This document shows, in pieces, positions 1 through 9,853 of a DNA stretch of 62,362 nt. Position 1 is the stretch's first letter. Every line of letters starts with the position of its first letter. The translations under genes were made by a program, and so were the position numbers. The stretch is from Mycolicibacter algericus DSM 45454 (lineage in GTDB: Bacteria; Actinomycetota; Actinomycetes; Mycobacteriales; Mycobacteriaceae), in the NCBI RefSeq assembly GCF_002086455.1, contig NZ_MVHC01000020.1, forward strand, positions 1 to 62,362, given 5' to 3'. Under the pieces are notes generated by a model. It did not search any database. It was not told where the DNA came from and was given only the letters and a program-made list of their open reading frames with translations.

Positions 1-211
1 CGTAACCCAGGTGATGGGTCAACTCCGAATTCAGGGCACGCTCGAGCACGGCCTTGGTCAGCTCGTTGAGCAAACCGTCCGCGCCGTCGATCGGGGTCCC
101 CGATTTCACTGCATCGGCGATCAGCGAATCCAGTGTGTCGGCGCTGAACGCCTCCGCCAACCGTCGGGCCGCCGTCTTGTCCTGAGCCGGCGCCTTCGTG
201 GACTTGGTCAC
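1..211 (-). CDS. IS256-family transposase, N-terminal part (cut by window edge)
   Basis: The minus strand encodes about 70 residues beginning V-T-K-S-T-K-A-P-A from a GTG at 211, with AAGGAG spaced 6 nt upstream. The part ending LERALNSELTHHLGY matches the N-terminal region of IS256-family (DDE) transposases, which usually reads L(T/A)KALLERALxAEMTHHLGY. The catalytic DDE domain lies off the left edge, so activity cannot be judged. It is partial only because the window ends. The terminal inverted repeat of the element lies at about 262-289, and coaD ends 110 bp further in. Confidence 0.8.
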   Translation of the reverse strand, partial: MTKSTKAPAQDKTAARRLAEAFSADTLDSLIADAVKSGTPIDGADGLLNELTKAVLERALNSELTHHLGY

Positions 212-261
212 AAAACACTCCTTCTGTCCGCCCCAACGGCGGTCCGATGATGGACCACCTC

Positions 262-289
262 GGACTTACACAGATGGAATGACACGCCC
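262..289 (-). repeat. IS256-type terminal inverted repeat, left element
   Basis: Reading inward from 289 on the minus strand, GGGCGTGTCATTCC is followed by ATCTGTGTAAGTCC. This GTGTC...TGTGTAAG layout is the usual IS256-family terminus, about 50 bp ahead of the transposase start. A related terminus is found at the right end of the window (62287-62312): the two share the 12-base block GACTTACACAGA and then TGACA. The target-site duplication cannot be seen because the other end of this copy lies outside. The rest of 290-399 shows no gene. Confidence 0.65.
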
Positions 290-399
290 ACGTCACGACG
301 TCCAGCACGACTGCAACGCTAGCCGATCGGATTTTTGAGCCAGCGCAGCCGAACACCCCAGCGTTCTACCGGACAATCCGTTCGCCGGGCGCCCCTTCG

Positions 400-879
400 C
401 TAATAAGAACCAAGCTTCGCGGCCAGTCTCCGGTTCACCGGCTCGGGCAGCAGGTCGGAAACGTCTCCACCCATCGACGCCACCTCTTTGGCCAGCGACG
501 ACGACACGAACGAATACCGCGGTGTGGTCGCCACGAAAAACGTGTCGACACCGGCGATGTGCTTGTTCATCTGCGCCATCTGCAGCTCGTACTCGAAGTC
601 GGTGCCGGTGCGCAGGCCCTTGATGATCGCGGTCAGTTTCCGTTCCCGGACGAAGTCGACCACCAGGCCCTGACCGGATTCAGCGCGCACATTGGGCAGG
701 TGCGCGGTGGCCTCGGCGATCATCTCCAGGCGCTCTTCCAGGCTGAACATGCCCTTTTTGGCCGGGTTGATCAGCACCGCAGCCACCACTTCGTCGAACT
801 GGGCGGCAGCGCGCTCCAGGATGTCGACGTGTCCGAGGGTCACCGGGTCGAAGGAACCCGGGCATACCGCGCCACTCAT
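400..879 (-). CDS. coaD: Phosphopantetheine adenylyltransferase
   Basis: Catalyses the reversible adenylation of 4'-phosphopantetheine to dephospho-CoA, the fourth step of CoA synthesis, in the cytoplasm. The 159-aa product starts [17 protein letters not shown], with the nucleotidyltransferase TxGH motif at residues 14-17 and a conserved SSSLAKE segment near the C-terminus. The length matches mycobacterial CoaD (about 160 aa). An upstream in-frame start at 900 would add seven residues not seen in the family, so 879 is preferred. It lies 24 nt downstream of rsmD on the same strand, the usual rsmD-coaD pairing. Confidence 0.95.
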   Translation of the reverse strand: MSGAVCPGSFDPVTLGHVDILERAAAQFDEVVAAVLINPAKKGMFSLEERLEMIAEATAHLPNVRAESGQGLVVDFVRERKLTAIIKGLRTGTDFEYELQMAQMNKHIAGVDTFFVATTPRYSFVSSSLAKEVASMGGDVSDLLPEPVNRRLAAKLGSY

Positions 880-903
880 GGTCCATGACGCTAGCAGCAC
901 GGG

Positions 904-1458
904 TTAGACCAACTCGGCCAGCTCCAACCGGGTGTCGCCGTAGCGGCGATCCGGCCAGACATTCCAGCCCTCCGGCCATGCCACCGCCGGGCTCATGGCG
1001 GCGCGTTCGATCACCACCACGGTGCCCGGGCCGGCCCAGCCGCCGGCGACCAGCAGCCCCGGAAGCGAGTCGATGTCGGCGGCGGAAACCTCGTAGGGCG
1101 GGTCGGCCAGCACCAGATCCACCGCGGCGTCAGTACCACCGGCCAGTACCGCGGCCACCGTGCCGCGGCGCAGCGTCGCGCCGGGCAGGCCCAGCGCGGC
1201 GATGTTGCCGGCCAGCACATCGGCGGCGCGGCGGTCCGACTCGACGAACAGCACCGTGGCCGCGCCGCGGGACAGCGCCTCCAATCCCAGCGCCCCCGAG
1301 CCGGCGTAGAGGTCCAGCACCGCCATCCCGTCCAGGTCCAGCCGGGCGGCCAACACGTTGAACAGTGCCTCCCGCACCCGGTCGGTGGTCGGCCGGGTGC
1401 CGCGCGGTGGCACAGCAATGCGCCGCCCGCCCGCGACGCCGCCGACGATGCGAGTCAG
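904..1458 (-). CDS. rsmD: 16S rRNA (guanine966-N2)-methyltransferase, probable CTG start
   Basis: SAM-dependent methyltransferase acting on the assembled 30S subunit. The 184-aa product carries the N-terminal family segment [16 protein letters not shown] motif [11 protein letters not shown] (residues 49-58) and the catalytic DPPY (119-122). The conserved N-terminus can only be reached from a CTG codon (1458-1456), which overlaps the pyc stop as CTGA, exactly where orthologues have GTG or ATG. The first canonical start downstream is a GTG about 14 codons in and would delete that motif. The gene is translationally coupled to pyc and followed by coaD. Confidence 0.88.
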   Translation of the reverse strand: MTRIVGGVAGGRRIAVPPRGTRPTTDRVREALFNVLAARLDLDGMAVLDLYAGSGALGLEALSRGAATVLFVESDRRAADVLAGNIAALGLPGATLRRGTVAAVLAGGTDAAVDLVLADPPYEVSAADIDSLPGLLVAGGWAGPGTVVVIERAAMSPAVAWPEGWNVWPDRRYGDTRLELAELV

Positions 1459-4400
1459 CTCAGCACCACCAGCAAATCGCCGCCCTCGACCTGCGCGGTC
1501 TCGGCGACCGCCACCCGCTCCACGGTGCCGTCGGCCGGGGCGGTGATGGCGGCCTCCATCTTCATCGCCTCGATGGTGGCCACGGTCTGCCCCGCGGTGA
1601 CCCGCTCCCCCTCCGAGACCCCGATGGTGACCACGCCGGCGAACGGCGCGGCGACGTGACCGGGCTGGGAGCGGTCGGCCTTCTCGGCCACCGGCGCCTC
1701 GCTGGCCACACTGCGATCGCGTACCTCCACCGGCCGCAGCTGGCCGTTGATGATGCACATCACGGTGCGCATCCCGCGTTCGTCCGGTTCGGCGATGGCT
1801 TCGAGCCCGATGAGCAGTTCCACGCCGCGCTCGAGGCGGACCCGGTGTTCCTCGCCTTGCCGCAGCCCGTAGAAGAACTGGTTGGCCGACAGTTGCGAGG
1901 TGTCGCCGTAGAGATCGCGGTGTTCCTCGAATTCCTTGGTGGGGCCGGGGAACAGCAACCGGTTCAGGGTCGCCTGCCGCTTCGTCCCGGGCACCGCCAA
2001 CGCAGCCTCGTCCTCGGCGGACAGCTGCTCCACCTCCCGCGCCGCGCCCCGGCCCGCCAACGCCTTGGTGCGCAACGGTTCGGGCCAGCCGCCGGCCGGC
2101 TCGCCGAGTTCCCCGCGCAGAAAGCCGATCACCGAGTCGGGGATATCCACGCGTGCGGGGTCGGCCGCGAACTCCTCGGCGGTGATCCCGGCGCCGACCA
2201 GGGCCAGTGCCAGATCACCGACCACCTTCGAGCTCGGGGTGACCTTGATCAGCCGGCCCAGCACCGCATCGGCCCCGGCGTAGTTGGCTTCGATCTCCTC
2301 AAACCGGTCGGCCAGCCCCAGCGCCTTGGCCTGCTGGTGCAGGTTGGACAGCTGGCCCCCGGGAATCTCGTGCCGGTACACCCGGCCAGTCGGTCCTGCC
2401 AGACCGGATTCAAACGGCGCGTAGACCTTTCGCACACCTTCCCAATAGGGTTCCAGGTCGCACACCGCGGCAAGCGACAGGCCGGTGTCGTACTCGGTGT
2501 GGGCCGCCGCAGCCACGATCGAGCTGAGCGCAGGCTGACTGGTGGTGCCGGCCAGCGGCGCGGCCGCCCCGTCGACGGCGTCGGCACCGGCCTGCCAGGC
2601 CGCCTCGTAGGTGGCCAGCTGCCCACCCGGGGTGTCGTGAGTGTGCACGTGGATCGGCAGGTCGAAGCGGCTGCGCAGCGCACCGACCAGGGTGGTGGCC
2701 GCCGCGGGCCGCAGCAGCCCGGCCATGTCCTTGATCGCCAGCACGTGCGCGCCCGCCTCGACGATCTGCTCGGCGAGCTTGAGGTAATAGTCCAGGGTGT
2801 AGAGGTTCTCGGCCGGGTTGGTCAGGTCACCGGTGTAGCACATGGCGACTTCGGCTACCGCGCTGCCGGTTTCGCGCACCGCGTCGATCGCCGGGCGCAT
2901 CGAGTCGACATTGTTGAGCGCATCGAAGATCCGGAAGATATCAATGCCGGTTGCGGTGGCCTCTGCCACGAACGCCGAGGTGACCAACTCCGGGTAGGGG
3001 GTGTAGCCGACGGTGTTGCGGCCCCGAAGGAGCATCTGCAGGCAGATGTTGGGCAGCGACTCGCGCAGCACCGCCAGCCGCTCCCACGGATCCTCTTTCA
3101 AAAAGCGCAGCGCCACATCGTAGGTCGCCCCACCCCAGCACTCCATCGACAACAGTTGCGGAGTGGTCCGGGCAATGTAAGGCGCCACATTGAGCAGGCC
3201 TTTGGTGCGCAACCGGGTGGCCAGCAGCGACTGGTGCGCGTCCCGGAACGTCGTCTCGGTGACGGCAACGGCCGGCGACTCCCGCAACCAGCGGGCGAAC
3301 CCGTCGGGCCCCAGCTTCATCAGCCGCTGCTTGGATCCCGGCGGCGGGGTGCTCGACAGGTCGATCTCTGGCAGCTTGTCGCGCGGGTAGACCGCCGATG
3401 GTCGCGCACCGTGGGGCTGGTTGACCGTGACGTCGGCCAGGTAGGTCAAGATCTTGGTGCCGCGGTCAGCCGAGGCGTGTGAGGTCAACAATTGCGGGCG
3501 CTCATCGATGAACGACGTGGTGATCTTGCCGGCCCGGAAGTCGGGATCGTCGAGCACCGCCTGCAGGAACGGGATGTTCGTCGACACTCCCCGGATCCGG
3601 AACTCGGCGATCGCCCGGCGTGCCCGGTTCACCGCAGTCGGAAAATCCCGGCCCCGGCAGGTCAGCTTGACCAGCATCGAGTCGAAGTGCGGGCTGATCT
3701 CCGCACCCAGGTGGGTGCCGCCGTCGAGTCGGATGCCGGCACCGCCCGGGCTGCGGTAGGCGGTGATCCTCCCGGTGTCGGGCCGGAATCCGTTCGCCGG
3801 GTCCTCGGTGGTGATCCGGCACTGCAGCGCCGCGCCGTGCGAAACAATGTCATCCTGACCCAGCCCCAGGTCCTGCAGGGATTCCCCGGCGGCGACCCGC
3901 AACTGTGCGGAGACCAGGTCCACGTCGGTGATCTCCTCGGTGACCGTGTGCTCCACCTGGATTCGCGGATTCATCTCGATGAACACGTAGTGGCCGCGCT
4001 CGTCGAGCAGGAACTCCACCGTGCCCGCGCAGCTGTAGCCGATGTGACGGGCGAAGGCGACCGCATCGGCGCAGATGCTGTCCCGCAGTACCGGATCCAG
4101 GTTCGGCGCCGGCGCCAACTCGACGACCTTCTGATGGCGGCGCTGCACGCTGCAGTCCCGCTCAAACAGGTGCACAACGTTGCCGTGGGTATCGGCCAAG
4201 ATCTGCACCTCGATATGGCGCGGGTTGATCACCGCCTGCTCGAGATACACCGTGGCATCCCCGAACGCCGATTCGGCTTCCCGGCTGGCCGCCTCGACCG
4301 CCTCGGCCAGCCCGTCGAGGTCGGCGACCCGGCGCATCCCGCGACCGCCCCCGCCGGCGACCGCCTTGACGAACAGCGGAAACGACATGTCGGCTGCCGC

Positions 4401-4838
4401 CGAAACCAACTCCTCGACCGAGCGTGACGGCTCCGACGACGCCAGCACCGGCAGCCCCGCCTCGCGCGCCGCGGCCACCGCGTGGGATTTGTTGCCGGCC
4501 AGCGCCAGCACCGCCGCGCTCGGCCCGACGAAGGCGATACCGGCGTCTGCGCAGGCCTGCGCCAGCCGCGGGTTCTCCGACAGGAAGCCGTAGCCGGGGT
4601 AGACCGCGTCGGCGCCGCACCGCTCGGCGGTGGCGACGATGGCCTCCACCGACAGGTAGCCGCGCACCGGATGGCCCGGTTCACCGATCTGATAGGACTC
4701 GTCAGCCTTGAGCCGGTGCACCGAATTACGGTCCTCGTAGGCATAGACCGCGACCGTGTCGATCCCGAGCTCATAGGCGGCGCGAAACGCGCGGATCGCG
4801 ACCTCTCCGCGGTTGGCGACCAGCACTTTGGAGATCAC
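1455..4838 (-). CDS. pyc: Pyruvate carboxylase
   Basis: Biotin enzyme converting pyruvate plus bicarbonate to oxaloacetate, an anaplerotic step. At 1127 aa it has the single-chain layout: N-terminal biotin carboxylase/ATP-grasp domain ([12 protein letters not shown] start, glycine loop GGGGRGMR), central carboxyltransferase (around 540-800, [13 protein letters not shown]), and C-terminal biotin carrier domain with the biotinyl lysine at 1093 in EAMKM. The GTG start has AAGGGG 7 nt upstream. The stop overlaps the start of rsmD. Gene order VKOR-pyc-rsmD-coaD is the mycobacterial one. Confidence 0.97.
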   Translation of the reverse strand: MISKVLVANRGEVAIRAFRAAYELGIDTVAVYAYEDRNSVHRLKADESYQIGEPGHPVRGYLSVEAIVATAERCGADAVYPGYGFLSENPRLAQACADAGIAFVGPSAAVLALAGNKSHAVAAAREAGLPVLASSEPSRSVEELVSAAADMSFPLFVKAVAGGGGRGMRRVADLDGLAEAVEAASREAESAFGDATVYLEQAVINPRHIEVQILADTHGNVVHLFERDCSVQRRHQKVVELAPAPNLDPVLRDSICADAVAFARHIGYSCAGTVEFLLDERGHYVFIEMNPRIQVEHTVTEEITDVDLVSAQLRVAAGESLQDLGLGQDDIVSHGAALQCRITTEDPANGFRPDTGRITAYRSPGGAGIRLDGGTHLGAEISPHFDSMLVKLTCRGRDFPTAVNRARRAIAEFRIRGVSTNIPFLQAVLDDPDFRAGKITTSFIDERPQLLTSHASADRGTKILTYLADVTVNQPHGARPSAVYPRDKLPEIDLSSTPPPGSKQRLMKLGPDGFARWLRESPAVAVTETTFRDAHQSLLATRLRTKGLLNVAPYIARTTPQLLSMECWGGATYDVALRFLKEDPWERLAVLRESLPNICLQMLLRGRNTVGYTPYPELVTSAFVAEATATGIDIFRIFDALNNVDSMRPAIDAVRETGSAVAEVAMCYTGDLTNPAENLYTLDYYLKLAEQIVEAGAHVLAIKDMAGLLRPAAATTLVGALRSRFDLPIHVHTHDTPGGQLATYEAAWQAGADAVDGAAAPLAGTTSQPALSSIVAAAAHTEYDTGLSLAAVCDLEPYWEGVRKVYAPFESGLAGPTGRVYRHEIPGGQLSNLHQQAKALGLADRFEEIEANYAGADAVLGRLIKVTPSSKVVGDLALALVGAGITAEEFAADPARVDIPDSVIGFLRGELGEPAGGWPEPLRTKALAGRGAAREVEQLSAEDEAALAVPGTKRQATLNRLLFPGPTKEFEEHRDLYGDTSQLSANQFFYGLRQGEEHRVRLERGVELLIGLEAIAEPDERGMRTVMCIINGQLRPVEVRDRSVASEAPVAEKADRSQPGHVAAPFAGVVTIGVSEGERVTAGQTVATIEAMKMEAAITAPADGTVERVAVAETAQVEGGDLLVVLS

Positions 4839-4848
4839 ACCGCACCCC

Positions 4849-5466
4849 TTAAATCAACGTCAACCAGTAGTCCTGAAATCTGATGAATACCAACAGGAAT
4901 AACCCGATAAACCATAATGCAATCAGCGTCCACCGCCACCGGTGCAAAAGCTGCAAACTTTTGTGTATGCGACCGGGCCGCAATGCCAAGGCTGTGAAGG
5001 TCACCAGCAGCAGCATGGTGACCGCCCAGACCACCATGCAGTAGGGGCACAGCGCGCCGATTCGATACAGACTCTGGAAGATCAGCCAGTGCACGAAGCC
5101 GGCCCCGCCCAGCGTCCCGATCGCCAGGCCGACCCAATACCAGTGCGGCAGAGGCACTTTCGCCACCGCCAGCACACCGGTGACCACCACGACAGTGAAC
5201 GCCACGATGCCCATCAGCGGGTTGGGGAAGCCCGCCACCGATGCCTGCGGGGTGGCCATCACCGGTCCGCAGGACAGCACCGGGTTGAGATTGCACGAGG
5301 GCACATAGGCGGCATCGCTGAGCAGCCGGATCTTCTCCACGGTCAACGTGACCGAGGCGGCCAACCCGATGACCCCGGCGATCAGCGTCAACCAGGCCGT
5401 GGACGCCGCCGGCTGCGTCCCCGGTGCCGGCGGCGCGGGTGATTCCGTCGGCGCGGCGATGCTCAC
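4849..5466 (-). CDS. Vitamin K epoxide reductase family membrane protein
   Basis: Integral membrane protein expected to reoxidise a periplasmic DsbA-type partner using quinone. The 205-aa product has several hydrophobic helices, the loop cysteine pair C58/C66 (CNLNPVLSC) and the active-site pair C140/C143 (CPYC), the four cysteines expected of bacterial VKOR. It starts at a GTG that overlaps the stop of the upstream DsbA-like gene as GTGA, so the two are translationally coupled. That pairing (Rv2968c/Rv2969c type) supports a disulfide-bond-forming system for exported proteins. Confidence 0.93.
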   Translation of the reverse strand: MSIAAPTESPAPPAPGTQPAASTAWLTLIAGVIGLAASVTLTVEKIRLLSDAAYVPSCNLNPVLSCGPVMATPQASVAGFPNPLMGIVAFTVVVVTGVLAVAKVPLPHWYWVGLAIGTLGGAGFVHWLIFQSLYRIGALCPYCMVVWAVTMLLLVTFTALALRPGRIHKSLQLLHRWRWTLIALWFIGLFLLVFIRFQDYWLTLI

Positions 5467-6218
5467 GACTCCTGGGCCGGCACGTCCATACCCGGCAGGT
5501 CGCCGACGATCTCGCGGATCTTCGAGACCAGGGCTTCCGGGGTCGACGGGCGGTAATCCTCGCCGTTGATGCGTAGCGTCGGGGTGGCGTGGATGCCGGC
5601 GGACTGGGCCATGCCGCCCACCATCTTGAGGTATTTGCCGCTGTTGATGCAGGCCGGAACGCTGCCGGCGGCGCCGGCTTGGCGGGCCAGCTCGATCAGC
5701 CGCTTGTCGTCGGGGAATTCCGTGCCGATCTCGGAGGGCTGCAGTTCGGCGGTGAAGAGCGCGGTGTGGAACCGGCGGAACGCGTCGATGCTCTCGTCGG
5801 CGACGCAATAGGCCGCCGCGCCCGCCCGTGATGAGTAATCGTCGTTCTGTGACCGGTCCAGGATCGCGACCATGTGGTAGTCGGCCGCGATCGCCCCGCT
5901 GTCGATCAGCCGGGACACCGTCGGGCCGAGCACCCGTTCGAGGTTGCCGCAGGCCGGGCAGAGGAAGTCCTCGTAGAACGTCAGCACCGCCTTGGGCTCG
6001 TCGGTGCCGTCCTTGGTGACCAGCTTGCTCGAGGTCACCCGGACCGCTTCACCGGCCCCGGCGCCCTTCTTGTGGCTGTTGGACACCACGATGTAGCCGA
6101 TCAGTCCCACCGCGAACACCACCACGATGGCGATGAGCCCGATCTGCATGGCAAGGTTGCGTTTGTGATCGCCGGCCTTCAAGCCGGAGGCGCCGGGGCG
6201 TTTGGGTTTGCTGGCCAC
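5463..6218 (-). CDS. Membrane-anchored DsbA-like thiol oxidoreductase
   Basis: The 251-aa product has a basic N-terminus, one transmembrane segment (about 21-44) and an extracytoplasmic thioredoxin fold with active site CPAC (87-90). Two further cysteines follow (in YCVADES and PACINSGKY). It resembles Rv2969c, an essential DsbA-like oxidase in M. tuberculosis. It is expected to introduce disulfides into secreted proteins and be recharged by the VKOR gene that overlaps its stop codon. GTG start at 6218. An alternative would be a disulfide isomerase, but the VKOR coupling favours oxidation. Confidence 0.9.
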   Translation of the reverse strand: MASKPKRPGASGLKAGDHKRNLAMQIGLIAIVVVFAVGLIGYIVVSNSHKKGAGAGEAVRVTSSKLVTKDGTDEPKAVLTFYEDFLCPACGNLERVLGPTVSRLIDSGAIAADYHMVAILDRSQNDDYSSRAGAAAYCVADESIDAFRRFHTALFTAELQPSEIGTEFPDDKRLIELARQAGAAGSVPACINSGKYLKMVGGMAQSAGIHATPTLRINGEDYRPSTPEALVSKIREIVGDLPGMDVPAQES

Positions 6219-6284
6219 AGTCGGTTGATCCTCGTGTTCGGTGGTCGGTTTTGCGGTTCAGCGTACCGGCGCGGGTTCGGCGGC

Positions 6285-7409
6285 TCAGCTGCGGCTGAGG
6301 TGGGCGCGCAGCGCCGAGATCAACGCGGCCGTCGCAGTGGCGCTGCCGCCGCCCAGGCCGAACAGATTGATGAATCCGTGCGTCAACGACCGCATCCGTC
6401 GCAGATCGACCACGACCCCGGCGTCGCGCAGGGCCGCGGCGAACAGTTCGCCCTCGTCGCGCAGCGGGTCGAAGCCGGCGACCGTGATCAGCGCGGGCGG
6501 TAACCCGGACAGGTCGCCGGCCAGCAGCGGTGACACCCGCGGGTCGGTCGGTTCCAGCTGCGAGCGGCCCACGTACTGGGCGGTGAACCAGTCGATGTCG
6601 TGCTTGGTGAGCAGGTAACCATCGCCGTAGAGCGTGCGCGAGCGGGTCACCGCCGCGGAGTCTGTCACCGGGTAGAGCAGCCACTGCAGGATCGGCGCCG
6701 GACCGGAGTCGTCGCGAGCCAGCAGCGCCACCCCGGCAGCCAGGTTGCCACCGGCACTGTCGCCGCCGACGGCGACCCGGCCCGGGATCGCGCCCAGATC
6801 CGCGGCATGCTCGCAGGCCCACCGGAACGCCGCATAGGCGTCGTCGAGAGCGGCCGGCGCCGGATGTTCGGGGGCCAGCCGGTAATCGATCGACAGCACC
6901 GCGACATCGGCGTCGCGGCAGGTCAGTCGGCATACCGCGTCGTGGGTATCCAAGTCCCCCACCACGAATCCGCCGCCGTGATAGAAGACCAGCAGCGGGT
7001 GGGCGGTGCCATCGGGGCCGTCCGGCCCACCGACCGGGCGGTAGTGCCGGGCGGCGATCTCGCCGGCCGGGCCGGGCAGCGCGATGTCACGAACCTCGCA
7101 GCCGTGGATGTCGGCCCCGCCGAGCCCCGCGGTCAGCTCCCGCAGCTGGGCCCGGGAGGCTGCCGCGTCGTCGTCGACGACGATGCCGTTGATGCCCACC
7201 GCACGCTGCCCGGCCAACGCCAGCCGCAACGTCGGGTCCAGGGTGTTGCCGTCGATGGTCACCGACCGCCCACCGGTCATCAGCCGCTGTAACCCGATCG
7301 GCAGCATCGGCGTCACCTTCATACCGACGTTGAAGACGGTGCTCTGCAGCTGTTCGGCCCATCGCGTGGCCGCGCCGGGGCCGGTCCCGGCTGGCAGACT
7401 GCGTGGCAT
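6285..7409 (-). CDS. lipN: HSL-family lipase/esterase, LipN-like
   Basis: Alpha/beta hydrolase of the hormone-sensitive-lipase family. The 374-aa product shows the oxyanion-hole HGGG at 144-147, the nucleophile S218 in GDSAGG, and late Asp and His (FDPLRDE, LTHGFINL). These are the features of mycobacterial LipN, which hydrolyses short-chain esters. The ATG at 7409 gives the LipN-like N-terminus. It shares the tetranucleotide CATG with the ATG of the divergent aldo/keto reductase gene, so each gene's promoter must lie inside the other or one true start lies further in. Confidence 0.85.
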   Translation of the reverse strand: MPRSLPAGTGPGAATRWAEQLQSTVFNVGMKVTPMLPIGLQRLMTGGRSVTIDGNTLDPTLRLALAGQRAVGINGIVVDDDAAASRAQLRELTAGLGGADIHGCEVRDIALPGPAGEIAARHYRPVGGPDGPDGTAHPLLVFYHGGGFVVGDLDTHDAVCRLTCRDADVAVLSIDYRLAPEHPAPAALDDAYAAFRWACEHAADLGAIPGRVAVGGDSAGGNLAAGVALLARDDSGPAPILQWLLYPVTDSAAVTRSRTLYGDGYLLTKHDIDWFTAQYVGRSQLEPTDPRVSPLLAGDLSGLPPALITVAGFDPLRDEGELFAAALRDAGVVVDLRRMRSLTHGFINLFGLGGGSATATAALISALRAHLSRS

Positions 7410-8253
7410 GACTGTTCGAAGTAACTTGCGCTCGGTCACGCTCAACGACGGTAATTCGATCCCCCGCCTCGGTTTCGGGGTTTACAAGATTTCGCCCGCC
7501 GATACCGAACGGGCCGTGAGCACCGCACTTGCGGCCGGATACCGTCACATCGACACCGCGGCGCTGTACGGCAACGAGCGTGAGGTCGGCCGTGCGGTCG
7601 CGGCGTCGGGGCTGCCACGCAACGAGGTGTACCTCGTCACCAAGCTGTGGAACGCCGATCAGGGATACGATTCGACGCTGACGGCGTTCGACAAAAGCAT
7701 GGACCGGCTCGGTCTGGACGTCCTGGACCTCTACCTGATCCATTGGCCGCTTCCAGCACGTGGCAAATTCGTCGACACCTTCCGGGCGCTGGCCCACCTA
7801 CGCGATCAGGGCCGGATCCGCTCGATCGGGGTGAGCAACTTCGAGCGCGAACACCTCGAGTTGCTCATCGACGGGACCGGCATCGTGCCGGTGGTGAACC
7901 AGGTCGAACTACACCCGCGGTTCAGCCAGCCCGAACTGCGTGAAGTGCACGCCCGACTGGGTATCGCCACCGAGGCGTGGGCGCCGCTGGGCCGCGGCTC
8001 GCTGCTGGCGCATCCGGCGGTCACCGAGGTCGCGCAGCGTTGCGGTCGGACCCCGGCGCAGGTGCTCATCCGGTGGCATCTTCAGCTCGGTAATATCGTG
8101 ATTCCGAAATCGGTGAACCCTGAGCGCATCATCAGCAACGTCGAAGTCTTCGACTTCGAACTCGGCGCGGCCGAGATGGCCGCGATATCCTCGCTCGACG
8201 ACCGCGCCCGACTGGGACCCGATCCACGCACATTCGATTACACAGGTAGGTGA
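7408..8253 (+). CDS. Aldo/keto reductase (first of a tandem pair)
   Basis: NADPH-dependent (beta/alpha)8 oxidoreductase of 281 aa with the full catalytic tetrad D49, Y54, K79, H112 ([22 protein letters not shown]) and C-terminal cofactor motif [10 protein letters not shown]. It is a 2,5-diketogluconate-reductase-like member; the substrate is unknown. It lies 1 nt upstream of a second aldo/keto reductase that better matches the single M. tuberculosis gene Rv2971, so this copy is probably an ancient duplicate. Its start codon overlaps that of the divergent lipase gene. Confidence 0.88.
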   Translation: MTVRSNLRSVTLNDGNSIPRLGFGVYKISPADTERAVSTALAAGYRHIDTAALYGNEREVGRAVAASGLPRNEVYLVTKLWNADQGYDSTLTAFDKSMDRLGLDVLDLYLIHWPLPARGKFVDTFRALAHLRDQGRIRSIGVSNFEREHLELLIDGTGIVPVVNQVELHPRFSQPELREVHARLGIATEAWAPLGRGSLLAHPAVTEVAQRCGRTPAQVLIRWHLQLGNIVIPKSVNPERIISNVEVFDFELGAAEMAAISSLDDRARLGPDPRTFDYTGR

Positions 8254-8254
8254 G

Positions 8255-9094
8255 ATGACGCCGGGAACTGCGATCCCCACCGTTGCGCTCAACGACGGCC
8301 ATTCCATGCCGACGCTGGGCCTCGGGGTGGCCGAACTGTCGGACGCCGAGACCGAGCGCGCGGTCGCGGCCGCGCTCGAGTCGGGCTGCCGGTTGATCGA
8401 CACCGCCAAGGTGTACGGCAACGAGGCCGCGGTGGGCCGGGCGATCGCCGCGTCGGGCGTCCCGCGCGAGGAACTGTTCGTCACCACCAAGCTGGCCAAC
8501 GCCGACCAGGGGCTGACCGCCGCCATCCAGGCCTGCCAAGCCAGCCTGGAGCGGCTCCTACTGGACTATGTGGACCTGTACCTGATCCACTGGCCGGCCC
8601 CCGCGCTGGGCATGTACGTCGACAGCTTCGGCGGCCTGATCCAGGCCAGGGAGCAGGGCCTGACCCGTTCGATCGGGGTGTGCAACTTCACCCCCGCGCA
8701 CCTCGACGACGTCATCGACTTGGCGTTCGAGACGCCGTCGGTCAACCAGATCGAGCTGCACCCGCTGCTCAACCAGGCCGAACTGCGGGCCCTCCACGCC
8801 GAGCGCGGCATCGTCACGGAGGCCTACAGCCCGCTGGGCGTGGCCCGATTGCTCGACCATCCGGCGGTGACCGCGATCGCCGGCGAGTACTCCAAGACCC
8901 CGGCTCAGGTGCTGATCCGGTGGAGCCTGCAGCTGGGCAACGTGGTCATCCCGCGGTCGTCCCAGCCCGAACGCATCGCCGCCAACCTCGACGTGTTCGG
9001 CTTCGAGTTGGCCGACGAACACATGGCCAGCCTCAACGGGCTCGACGACGGCACCCGCTTCCGCGAAGACCCGCTCACCTACACCGGGGTCTGA
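8255..9094 (+). CDS. Aldo/keto reductase (Rv2971 type)
   Basis: The 279-aa NADPH-dependent reductase has the tetrad D49, Y54, K79, H112 at the same positions as the upstream paralogue and cofactor motif [10 protein letters not shown]. The N-terminal block [18 protein letters not shown] is close to M. tuberculosis Rv2971, reported to reduce dicarbonyls such as methylglyoxal. A one-base gap from the upstream gene implies co-transcription. It is convergent with the HNH nuclease gene; the 42-bp gap shows no clear hairpin. Confidence 0.9.
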   Translation: MTPGTAIPTVALNDGHSMPTLGLGVAELSDAETERAVAAALESGCRLIDTAKVYGNEAAVGRAIAASGVPREELFVTTKLANADQGLTAAIQACQASLERLLLDYVDLYLIHWPAPALGMYVDSFGGLIQAREQGLTRSIGVCNFTPAHLDDVIDLAFETPSVNQIELHPLLNQAELRALHAERGIVTEAYSPLGVARLLDHPAVTAIAGEYSKTPAQVLIRWSLQLGNVVIPRSSQPERIAANLDVFGFELADEHMASLNGLDDGTRFREDPLTYTGV

Positions 9095-9136
9095 TCCCAT
9101 CCCGCCCCACCGGCGAGCGGCGTCGCAGTTGCAGCC

Positions 9137-9853
9137 CTATCCGGCCGGACACGTCGCAGCGGCTTCGCGCAGCGCGTCGGCCGACGGCTGGTCGAGGCGC
9201 AACGCGTAGCCGCGCAGCACGGCGATATAAGCGACGGCGTACTGGCAGGCAAACGATTTGTTCGGCGGCATCCACTGCCCCGGCCCGGCGTCGCCCTTGT
9301 CCTGGTTGGCCTGCCCGGCGACCGCCAGCAGGTTGGCCGGGTCGTTGGCGAAACGCAGCCGCTGCCGGTACGGCCATGCGGCAGCGCCCATGTCCCAGGC
9401 GTAGGCCAGTGGCACGATGTGGTCGATCTGCACCGCCTCACCGATCTTGGCGCCGCGGGTGAAGGCGACCGTGGCGTTGGTGTAGGGGTCGTGCAGGGTC
9501 CCGGTCGCCACCGCGGCCGCGCAGCGTTTCGTCGAGACATGGGTGATGTCGACCAGGTCGCGGTTGAGGACGTCGTTGCGGGTGTCGCAGCCGTTGCGCC
9601 CACCGGGGGCGTCGTTGTCGTCGTCCCAGGCGTCGCCGAACAGCGACCGGCGGTAGTCATAGCGGTGGGTGCGGGCCGGCACCACCGTGATCCCGGCCAA
9701 CACGTCGGCGCCGGGCGCCACGGTGGGCATGCCGGCCTGCGCGGCGATGGCACGACTGCGATGATTCGCCGCGGACACGGTCTGCAAGGCGACGACGACG
9801 GCCAGCAGGGCCGCCACGGCCAGCCACAGCAGGGTCTTGCGGCTGGGATTCAT
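9137..9853 (-). CDS. Exported HNH/DUF1524-type nuclease domain protein
   Basis: The 238-aa protein has an N-terminal signal anchor (about 8-28) and a secreted domain with an HNH-like core: D144-H145 in QIDHIVPLA, then asparagines in ANDPANLL (170, 174) and the NQDKG...NKSFACQYA tail of DUF1524/GmrSD-like nucleases. It resembles Rv2972c. A role in extracellular DNA degradation is inferred from fold and export only. The ATG overlaps the recG stop as ATGA. The start at 9853 was chosen because the signal sequence begins there. Confidence 0.78.
   Translation of the reverse strand: MNPSRKTLLWLAVAALLAVVVALQTVSAANHRSRAIAAQAGMPTVAPGADVLAGITVVPARTHRYDYRRSLFGDAWDDDNDAPGGRNGCDTRNDVLNRDLVDITHVSTKRCAAAVATGTLHDPYTNATVAFTRGAKIGEAVQIDHIVPLAYAWDMGAAAWPYRQRLRFANDPANLLAVAGQANQDKGDAGPGQWMPPNKSFACQYAVAYIAVLRGYALRLDQPSADALREAAATCPAG

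Noticed and set aside
1365..3482. A 705-codon open frame on the plus strand opposite pyc.
   Set aside because: It mirrors the codons of pyruvate carboxylase; high-GC coding DNA leaves the opposite strand open. No domain is visible and the pyc reading is unambiguous.
4849..5808. A 319-residue reading of the VKOR gene extending upstream.
   Set aside because: The extra N-terminal part is the wrong frame of the overlapping DsbA-like gene; the GTGA overlap at 5466 gives a normal-length VKOR.
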